From Curvibacter sp. PAE-UM (GTDB lineage Bacteria; Pseudomonadota; Gammaproteobacteria; Burkholderiales; Burkholderiaceae_C): DNA of 64,000 nucleotides. Below the pieces are notes generated by a model. The model worked only from the letters and a program-made list of their open reading frames with translations, was not told the DNA's origin and did not search any database. Position 1 is the stretch's first letter; each line of letters begins with the position of its first letter. Below are positions 57,894-64,000 of the stretch, piece after piece. The DNA lies in NCBI RefSeq assembly GCF_001432305.1, contig NZ_KQ483358.1:2252227-2316226 (forward strand). The letters are read 5' to 3'. The position numbers and the translations under genes are program-made.

Positions 57894-59474
57894 ATGCCCC
57901 AGGAAAAAACCGACCGCCGCCAGCTCTTGCGCCTGGCGGCCGCCACCGCCAGCACGCTCTGGCTGCCGCGCAGCGCCTGGAGCCTGGCCCGTCTGCAGCA
58001 GGACCCGTTTGCCCTGGGCGTGGCCAGTGGTGCGCCGACGTCTGACGGCGTGGTGCTGTGGACGCGCCTGCACTTCGACCTGCCGCAACGCGCCGAGTTC
58101 ACGCTGCGCTGGGAAGTGGCGCACGACGAGGGGTTCACGCGCATCGCGCGCAGCGGCCAGGTGCAGGCTGTGCCGGCGCTGGGCCATGCCGTGCACGCCG
58201 AGGTGGCGGGCCTGGAGCCCGACCGCTGGTATTTCTACCGTTTCATGCTGGGCGATGCTGTCAGCCCGGTGGGGCGCACGCGCACCTTTCCGCGGCCGGA
58301 CGCCTCGCCTGCGCGCCTGCGCCTGGGTTATGCCTCCTGCCAGCGCTGGGAGCACGGTTATTACGCGGCCTGGCGCCATATGCGCGCCGAGCAGCTGGAC
58401 GCGGTGATGTTCCTGGGCGACTACATCTACGAATACCCGGGGGCCCAGCAGGCGGTGCGCGCCGTGACGGGCGGCTGGGTGCGCACGCTGGACGAGTACC
58501 GCGCCCGTTATGCCCTGCACCGCAGCGACGCCGACCTGCAGGCCATGCACGCGGCCTGCCCCTGGCTGCCGACCTGGGACGACCACGAGGTGCAGAACGA
58601 CTACGCGGCCCTGCACGAGGGCACGGGCACGCCGCTGCTGGGCACGGTGGACGACTTCGCCGCGCGCCGCGCGGCTGCCTACCAGGCCTGGTACGAGCAC
58701 ATGCCGGTGCGCGCCTCTATGCTGACGCAGGGGCTCGCCGGCCTGGCACGCGGCGCCGAGACGCGCATCTACCAGCAAGTGCCTTTCGGGCGCCTGGCCT
58801 CGTTGCACCTGCTCGACGGCCGCCAGTACCGCGACCGCCAGCCCTGCCTGAAAGATGGCCAGCCCGGCGGCCGCCTGGTGGACCCGGCCAAATGCCAGGG
58901 GTGGGCCGATCCGCAGCGCAGCTATCTGGGCGCCGCGCAGGAGCAGTGGCTGGACGGCGCGCTGGCCAGGTCCGCCGGCCGCTGGAACGTGATCGGGCAG
59001 CAGACCCTGTTCGGCCCGCGCGATGCTTTGCCCGGCCCGGGCCAGCGCCTGTGGAACGACGGCTGGGACGGTTACGCCGGCAACCGCAGGCGTGTGACCG
59101 ATGCACTGCAGCGTCACGCCGTGAGCAACCCGGTGCTGTTGGGCGGCGACGTGCACGAGAACTGGGTGGGCCACGTCAAGGCCGATTACGCCGACACCAG
59201 CAGCCCGACGGTGGGCGTGGAGTTCTGCGGCACCAGCATTTCGTCGCGCGCCAGTGCCAGCGCGGTGGAGAAGACACCCGAGCGCCTGGCCGAGAACCCG
59301 CATTTCGTGTTCGGCGACGCGCAGTACCGCGGCTACGGCGTGGCCGAGTTCACGCCCGGGCGCCTCACGACCACGCTGCGCGCGGTGCAGGACGCCACCA
59401 GGGCCGACTCGGACGCCTTCACGCTGGCCCGTTTCGAGGTGGTTGCCGGCCGGCCCCGCATCGAGCGGCAATAA
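57894..59474 (+). CDS. PhoD-family alkaline phosphatase/phosphodiesterase
   Basis: A 526-aa exported metallophosphatase. The N-terminus DRRQLLRLAAATAS is a twin-arginine signal. An N-terminal fibronectin-like PhoD domain (FALGVASGAPTSDGVVLWTRL) precedes the catalytic domain with LGYASCQRWEHG, MFLGDYIYEY, TWDDHEVQNDY and LLGGDVHENW, the Asp, Asn and His residues that bind Fe and Ca in PhoD. It releases phosphate from phosphoesters outside the cytosol. No Pho box was identified with confidence. Confidence 0.9.
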   Translation: MPQEKTDRRQLLRLAAATASTLWLPRSAWSLARLQQDPFALGVASGAPTSDGVVLWTRLHFDLPQRAEFTLRWEVAHDEGFTRIARSGQVQAVPALGHAVHAEVAGLEPDRWYFYRFMLGDAVSPVGRTRTFPRPDASPARLRLGYASCQRWEHGYYAAWRHMRAEQLDAVMFLGDYIYEYPGAQQAVRAVTGGWVRTLDEYRARYALHRSDADLQAMHAACPWLPTWDDHEVQNDYAALHEGTGTPLLGTVDDFAARRAAAYQAWYEHMPVRASMLTQGLAGLARGAETRIYQQVPFGRLASLHLLDGRQYRDRQPCLKDGQPGGRLVDPAKCQGWADPQRSYLGAAQEQWLDGALARSAGRWNVIGQQTLFGPRDALPGPGQRLWNDGWDGYAGNRRRVTDALQRHAVSNPVLLGGDVHENWVGHVKADYADTSSPTVGVEFCGTSISSRASASAVEKTPERLAENPHFVFGDAQYRGYGVAEFTPGRLTTTLRAVQDATRADSDAFTLARFEVVAGRPRIERQ

Positions 59475-59526
59475 TCGCGCGGTCCGGGCCCTTGGCGCCC
59501 GGCTGCTTGCTACTCCAGAGTTGTTG

Positions 59527-60525
59527 ATGAAGAAATATCTGTTCCTGCTGCTGGCCCTGTGGGCCACCACCCTGGTCCGGGCGCAGGAAGCGCCCCCGCC
59601 CGTTCCCGCCACTCCTGCTGTCGATGCCGCACCGGTGGCCCCGCAAGAGGTGGTGCCCGTCCAGAACTCGGTCGTCGCGCCGGTGGTCGTGCCCGACGCG
59701 GCGCCAACGGCGGCTGCCGAGGCCGGGCCGCGCGTGGCTCCGGTTGTTGCACCGGTGCTGGTGCCGGCGGTGGCGGCCCCCGTGCCGCTGGCGCCGCCCG
59801 AGCCACTGGTGGCGAACGGCCGGTGGGACGGTGACTTCAATGCGGGTTTCTCGCTGTCGGCGGGCAACACCGACAGCCAGAGCTTCAACCTGGGGCTCGA
59901 CACCAGCTACCAGCGGCCGGACGACAAGCTCTCGCTGTCGGCCCAGTACCTGGAAAGCCGCACGCGCAGCGTGAGCAATGGCGTGGTGACGACCGGCCTC
60001 TCGGCCCTGCAGTGGCGCCTGGGCGGCCGTTACGACCGCGACATCACGCCGCGGGAGTTCGGTTTCGTGGGGATGGAGTTCAGCCATGACCGCATCCGGC
60101 AGCTGGACCTGCGCACCGTGCTCAGCAGCGGCCTGGGCCATCACCTGGTCAAGGCCCGCGACGACCAGTGGGACGTCTACGGCGGTCTGACCTATCGCGA
60201 GGATCTGTACGGTGGCAGCGGCGTGCTGATCAACGATGTGCTGCAGACCCGCATGGAGACGACCGAAATCCTGCTGGGCCAGGAATCGAGCCACCAGCTG
60301 GGGGGCACCGCGGCGCGTTTCAGGCAGAAGTTCGTGCTCTACCCGAGCCTGTTCACCGACAAGGGCACACGCGCCACGCTGGACGCCGGCCTGTCGCTCG
60401 ACATCCACAAGAGCCTGAGCCTGAGCGTGAAGCTGCAGGGGCGCTACGACAGCCTGGCCCAGGCGCCGGCCGAGAAGTACGACCTGCTGTTCATCACCGG
60501 CCTGAGCGTGAAGTTTGGCAGTTAG
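59527..60525 (+). CDS. DUF481 outer membrane beta-barrel protein
   Basis: A 332-aa protein with a signal peptide (KKYLFLLLALWATTLVRAQ), then an 80-residue Ala/Pro/Val linker, then a DUF481 (YdiY-like) beta-barrel from about residue 95: GFSLSAGNTDSQSFNLGLDTSY, SALQWRLGGRYDRDI, and a final strand LLFITGLSVKFGS. The terminal residues are Gly-Ser, not the usual aromatic. It follows phoD by 52 bases. Its role is unknown. Confidence 0.85.
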   Translation: MKKYLFLLLALWATTLVRAQEAPPPVPATPAVDAAPVAPQEVVPVQNSVVAPVVVPDAAPTAAAEAGPRVAPVVAPVLVPAVAAPVPLAPPEPLVANGRWDGDFNAGFSLSAGNTDSQSFNLGLDTSYQRPDDKLSLSAQYLESRTRSVSNGVVTTGLSALQWRLGGRYDRDITPREFGFVGMEFSHDRIRQLDLRTVLSSGLGHHLVKARDDQWDVYGGLTYREDLYGGSGVLINDVLQTRMETTEILLGQESSHQLGGTAARFRQKFVLYPSLFTDKGTRATLDAGLSLDIHKSLSLSVKLQGRYDSLAQAPAEKYDLLFITGLSVKFGS

Positions 60526-60528
60526 TTT

Positions 60529-61098
60529 TCAGAAATTTTGCGCGAGCCACAAGCGCAGGCGCATGCCGACGCTGGTGGTGTAACCCACCGCCGCGTGGCG
60601 GATGTTGCCCTGGGGGTCGAGCACGATGAAGGCCGGCACGGCCTGCAGGCCGTAGCGTGCCGACAGGCTGCCGTCGGCATCGACGGCGGTCAGCCAGGGC
60701 AGCTGGCGCTGCGCCAGCACGCGGGCCACCTGCGCGGCCTCGCCCGAGCGCATGGCGATGGTGAGCACGGGCCAGTCCTGCTGCAGGCTGGTGATGCTGC
60801 TTTCTTCCATGCGGCAGATCGGGCACCACTCGGCCCAGACGTGCAGGGCCACGGCGCGGCCGGGGTAGCGGGCCCGCCATTGTTCCAGCGTGATCTGCGT
60901 GCCGGCCGGCGCACCGGCCAGAGGGGCGCTGAAGGCCGGCGCCGGCCCGGTGGGGACGTGGCGGGCCTGCCAGGCGCTGACGCCCACCACGACGGCCACG
61001 ATGACCAGCAACGAGACGGCATGCGAGCGCCAGTCCCTGAGCCAGTTCCAGAACCAGGTCTTGAGGCCGGCCCCCAGGCGTTGCCAGACCGTCGTCAC
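60529..61098 (-). CDS. Membrane-anchored thioredoxin-fold protein (TlpA/ScsD-like)
   Basis: A 189-aa protein with one N-terminal transmembrane helix (HAVSLLVIVAVVVGVSAW, about residues 26-43) and a periplasmic thioredoxin domain. The active site is WCPIC (about residues 91-95), and the cis-proline loop reads LQAVPAFIVLD. CPIC fits the ScsD-like reductases that maintain thiols in the periplasm. It overlaps serB by four bases and converges on the DUF481 gene. Confidence 0.88.
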   Translation of the reverse strand: MTTVWQRLGAGLKTWFWNWLRDWRSHAVSLLVIVAVVVGVSAWQARHVPTGPAPAFSAPLAGAPAGTQITLEQWRARYPGRAVALHVWAEWCPICRMEESSITSLQQDWPVLTIAMRSGEAAQVARVLAQRQLPWLTAVDADGSLSARYGLQAVPAFIVLDPQGNIRHAAVGYTTSVGMRLRLWLAQNF

Positions 61099-61811
61099 GT
61101 CAGGACTTCCAGCAGACGGTCCAGCCCGCCGCTGTTGATGGCCACCATGGCCTGCTCACGCACTTTGGGTTTGGCGTGGTAGGCCACGGACAGGCCGGCC
61201 TCGCCCATCATGGGCAGGTCGTTGGCGCCGTCGCCCATGGCGATGGCCTGCTGCGTGGTTATGCCCAGTTGCGCGCAGGTCTGCTGCAGCATGCGGCGTT
61301 TTTCCGCGCCGTCGCAGATGTCGCCCCAGGGCTGGTCGACCAGGCGGCCGGTGAGCACGCCGTCCACGATCTCCAGCACGTTGGAGCGGGTGTAGTCGAT
61401 GTCCAGCAACTGCTGCACATGGTCGGCAAAAAAGGTGAAACCACCGCTGACCAGCAGTACCTTCAAACCCGCGCGCTTGCAGGCGGAGATCAGTTCGGCC
61501 GCGCCCGGGTTCAAGCGCAGGCGTTCGCGCTTGACGGCCTCCAGGTCGGCCGTGGTCACGCCCTTGAGCAGGGCCACGCGGCGGCGCAGGCTGTCCTTGA
61601 AGTCGGTGATCTCGCCGCGCATGGCGGCTTCGGTGATGGCGGCCACCTCGGCCTTGCGGCCCACGGCGTCGGCGATCTCGTCCACGCACTCGATGTTGAT
61701 CAGCGTGGAGTCCATGTCGAAGGCGATCAGCTTGAAGTCGCGCAGGCGCAGCGGCGGGGTGAAACCTTGCAGCACGAGGCCGGGGGCGTGTTCGGTAGAG
61801 GGAGCAGTCAT
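61095..61811 (-). CDS. serB: Phosphoserine phosphatase
   Basis: HAD-superfamily enzyme (238 aa) for the last step of serine synthesis. Motif I AFDMDSTLI holds the nucleophilic Asp (about residue 32), motif II is LLVSGGFTFF, motif III includes a conserved Lys in AEKRRM, and motif IV is GDGANDLPMM. The N-terminal ACT-like part of the E. coli enzyme is missing, as is normal for this shorter type. ATG 61811 is used rather than 61862. Confidence 0.94.
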   Translation of the reverse strand: MTAPSTEHAPGLVLQGFTPPLRLRDFKLIAFDMDSTLINIECVDEIADAVGRKAEVAAITEAAMRGEITDFKDSLRRRVALLKGVTTADLEAVKRERLRLNPGAAELISACKRAGLKVLLVSGGFTFFADHVQQLLDIDYTRSNVLEIVDGVLTGRLVDQPWGDICDGAEKRRMLQQTCAQLGITTQQAIAMGDGANDLPMMGEAGLSVAYHAKPKVREQAMVAINSGGLDRLLEVLT

Positions 61812-61819
61812 GGGTCGGT

Positions 61820-62440
61820 TCAGGATTTCAGGTAAAGCGTGTCGGACCAGGTCGCCAGCCACTGCGGGCGGTAGGCGACAAAAATAGCGGCCATCATGCC
61901 GGTGACAAAGGCGTCGCCCCAGGCCATGAGCCAGAGGGCCACCCAGGCCAGTTCGTCACCGATATTGGGCAGGCTGTGGCCGGCGGCCTGGGCCAGCAGG
62001 CTGGCGGCGAAGAGGCACAAGACGGTGCCGAAGAAACCGCGGCCCAGCACGTAGACAAAAGGGTGGTGCGGCACAAAACGGCGCAGCAGGCCGCCCAGGC
62101 CCAGCGCCAGCGTGGCCGGCACCAGCCCTTGCCACAGCAGCAGGGCCAGGGCCTGCTCGCCCGTGGCCGGGGTGATGAGCCAGGTGATGGCGCCCACCCC
62201 GGTGAGCACGGGGACCGCGAGCGGCCAGCCCAGGCTCAGCGTGACCAGGCAGGCGCCCGACCACTGCAGCTGCAGCGGCATGGCGTGCCAGAAGGGCAGG
62301 GCCCAGAGCAGCGGCAGCAGGGCCAGGGTGGCCAGCAGCGGCGTCTGCAGGCCGTTGCGGGCCAGCAGGCGCCAGGGCCGCAGCCACAGGGCCGGCAAGA
62401 GGATGAGCAGCGCGAGCAGGGGTTCGAGCAGCGTGGCCAT
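61820..62440 (-). CDS. COG3235 (CbiM-like) integral membrane protein
   Basis: A 206-aa protein with six hydrophobic segments. The C-terminal signature MAWGDAFVTGMMAAIFVAYRPQW identifies the COG3235 family, distantly related to the CbiM permease subunits of cobalt uptake systems. No ATPase or other transporter component is next to it, so transport is uncertain. It starts nine bases after the mfd stop and probably lies in its transcript. Confidence 0.82.
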   Translation of the reverse strand: MATLLEPLLALLILLPALWLRPWRLLARNGLQTPLLATLALLPLLWALPFWHAMPLQLQWSGACLVTLSLGWPLAVPVLTGVGAITWLITPATGEQALALLLWQGLVPATLALGLGGLLRRFVPHHPFVYVLGRGFFGTVLCLFAASLLAQAAGHSLPNIGDELAWVALWLMAWGDAFVTGMMAAIFVAYRPQWLATWSDTLYLKS

Positions 62441-62449
62441 GTTCGTGCC

Positions 62450-64000
62450 TCAGGCCGCGGCGTCTGCCGTGCGCGGGGTGCCGAGCGCGCGCAGCACGTC
62501 GCGCACCAGATGGGCGCGGGCCTTGGGGTCGGGCAGCTCGCGCTCGATGCGCAGCTTCTCGTTGCCGGCCAGCTTGATGTGGCGGTTCTTCTGCACCAGC
62601 TCGATCACCTTGGCCGGGTCCACCGGCGCGTCCTTGCGGAAGGTGATGTTGATCAGGTGCGGCGCCGCGTCCACCTTGACCACGCCATAGGGCTGGCTGA
62701 TGACACGCAGGCGGTGCACGTCGATCAGCGTTTGCGCCTGGGGCGGCAGCTTGCCGAAGCGGTCGACGATCTCTTCCATGAGCGCGTCGATCTGCTCGGT
62801 CTTTTTTGCGGTGGCAAGTTTCTTGTAGAAGGACAGGCGCATGTGCACGTCACCGCAGTAGTCGTCAGGCAGCAGGGCGGGGGCGTGCAGGTTGATGTCG
62901 GTGGTGACGCTCATGGGCGAGAGCAGGTCCGGCTCCTTGCCTTCGCGCAGGCAGCGCACGGCCTCGCTGAGCATCTCGTTGTAGAGCTGGAAACCCACCT
63001 CCAGCATATTGCCGCTCTGGTTTTCACCGAGCACCTCGCCGGCGCCGCGGATTTCCAGGTCGTGCATGGCCAGGTAGAAGCCCGAGCCCAGCTCTTCCAT
63101 GGCCTGGATGGCGTCCAGCCGTTGCGAAGCCTGCTTGGTCAGGCTTTCCTTGTCCGGCACCATGAGGTAGGCATAGGCCTGGTGGTGGCTGCGGCCGACC
63201 CGGCCGCGCAGCTGGTGCAGCTGGGCCAGGCCGAACTTGTCGGCCCGGCTGATCACGATGGTGTTGGCCGAGGGCACGTCGATGCCGGTCTCGATGATGG
63301 TGGAACACAGCAGCAGGTTGGTGCGCTGGGCCACGAAGTCGCGCATCACGGCTTCGAGCTGGCGCTCGGGCATCTGGCCGTGGGCCACATCGATGCGGGC
63401 CTCGGGCAGCAGCAGCTCCAGGCTGGCACGGCGGTTCTCGATGGTCTCGACCTCGTTGTGCAGGAAGTAGACCTGGCCGCCGCGTTTCAATTCACGTAGC
63501 ACGGCTTCGCGGATCACGCCCTTGTCCTCGTTGCGCACAAAGGTCTTGATGGCCAGGCGGCGTTGCGGCGCGGTGGCGATCACGCTCAGATCACGCAGGC
63601 CTTCGAGCGCCATGCCCAGGGTGCGCGGGATGGGTGTGGCGGTGAGTGTCAGCACGTCGACCTCGGCGCGCAGGGCCTTGACGGCTTCCTTGTGGCGCAC
63701 GCCGAAACGGTGTTCCTCGTCGATGATGAGCAGGCCCAGGTTCTTGAACTTGGTGTCCTGGCTCAGCAGCTTGTGCGTGCCGACCACGATGTCCACGCTG
63801 CCGTCGGCAATGCCCTTGAGCGCGGCCGTGATCTCCTTGCCGGAGCGGAAGCGGCTCATCTCGGCGATCTTCACCGGCCATTTGGAGAAACGGTCCACCA
63901 GGGTCTGGTAGTGCTGCTCGGCCAGCAGGGTGGTGGGCGCGAGGAAGGCCACCTGGCGGCCACCGGTGACGGCGACAAAGGCCGCGCGCAGGGCGACCTC
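62450..64000 (-). CDS. mfd: Transcription-repair coupling factor Mfd (C-terminal part)
   Basis: The last 517 residues of Mfd, which removes stalled RNA polymerase and recruits UvrA. The window ends just before or within helicase motif I. Visible are VAFLAPTTLLAEQHYQ, DIVVGTHKLL, LLIIDEEHRFGVRHKE (Walker B), TLTATPIPRTLG, then RecG-like helicase motifs (LICSTIIETGID-type: LLCSTIIETGIDVPSANT) and QLRGRVGRSHHQAYAYL. The C-terminal UvrA-masking domain begins near LLSPMSVTTDINL. The stop is at 62450. Confidence 0.96.
   Translation of the reverse strand, partial: EVALRAAFVAVTGGRQVAFLAPTTLLAEQHYQTLVDRFSKWPVKIAEMSRFRSGKEITAALKGIADGSVDIVVGTHKLLSQDTKFKNLGLLIIDEEHRFGVRHKEAVKALRAEVDVLTLTATPIPRTLGMALEGLRDLSVIATAPQRRLAIKTFVRNEDKGVIREAVLRELKRGGQVYFLHNEVETIENRRASLELLLPEARIDVAHGQMPERQLEAVMRDFVAQRTNLLLCSTIIETGIDVPSANTIVISRADKFGLAQLHQLRGRVGRSHHQAYAYLMVPDKESLTKQASQRLDAIQAMEELGSGFYLAMHDLEIRGAGEVLGENQSGNMLEVGFQLYNEMLSEAVRCLREGKEPDLLSPMSVTTDINLHAPALLPDDYCGDVHMRLSFYKKLATAKKTEQIDALMEEIVDRFGKLPPQAQTLIDVHRLRVISQPYGVVKVDAAPHLINITFRKDAPVDPAKVIELVQKNRHIKLAGNEKLRIERELPDPKARAHLVRDVLRALGTPRTADAAA

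Overview
The window is chromosomal DNA of a G+C-rich betaproteobacterium. The best match is order Burkholderiales, probably family Comamonadaceae. The reasons are the gene orders pheS-pheT-ihfA-merR, pilW-rodZ-ispG-hisS-yfgM-bamB-der-hfq-hflX-hflK-hflC and odhA-odhB-lpdA-zapE, strong G/C third-position bias in nearly all genes, and short intergenic repeats of a kind I associate with this family. Species cannot be named from the sequence alone. Both ends cut genes: rplT on the left and mfd on the right.

Layout. 1-5122: translation and nucleoid block (rplT end, pheST, ihfA, a MerR regulator). 5168-12043: a segment bounded by tRNA-Pro(GGG) and tRNA-Arg(TCT) that holds accessory genes. These are a DUF2075 nuclease-helicase and a NERD-domain superfamily 1 helicase transcribed towards each other, a MobA-type aromatic hydroxylase behind a promoter/operator, and an orphan 58-residue gene behind two large dyads. 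12106-15818: small proteins, a Nudix hydrolase, a DUF2784 membrane protein and prpE. 15995-23532: the 2-oxoglutarate dehydrogenase genes (E1, E2, E3), zapE and a secreted coiled-coil protein. 23557-30676: PP2C phosphatase, DUF465, a YoaA/DinG-like helicase, bamD and rluD back to back, scpB-rluB. 30796-47505: a long same-strand housekeeping run from ndk to a purine phosphoribosyltransferase. It covers rRNA methylation, pilus and cell-shape factors, isoprenoid synthesis, outer membrane assembly, ribosome assembly, Hfq and the HflKC complex. 47653-54735: a PLP enzyme, membrane proteins, a NodIJ-type exporter, a 273-bp inverted-repeat element, mnmH and tesA. 54734-64000: an ABC ATPase, an accessory trypsin-like protein, rlmB, two small coiled-coil genes, PhoD, a DUF481 porin-like protein, a thioredoxin-fold protein, serB, a COG3235 membrane protein and the mfd C-terminus.

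The least explained signals are non-coding. A 273-bp element at 51822-52094 has perfect 28-bp terminal inverted repeats and two internal long hairpins, and it begins exactly at a stop codon. Two diverged copies of an imperfect palindrome of about 115-140 bp (20216-20337 and 46807-46948) differ by compensatory changes that keep the stem paired. Large dyads lie upstream of a 58-residue orphan gene. Among proteins, the two helicase-nucleases between the tRNAs, the MobA-like enzyme with a changed FAD GD motif, and the isolated trypsin-like protein are the most unusual.

I found no CRISPR array, integrase, transposase, rRNA gene or replication origin. All calls come from reading the sequence and remembered family features. 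No database search was run.
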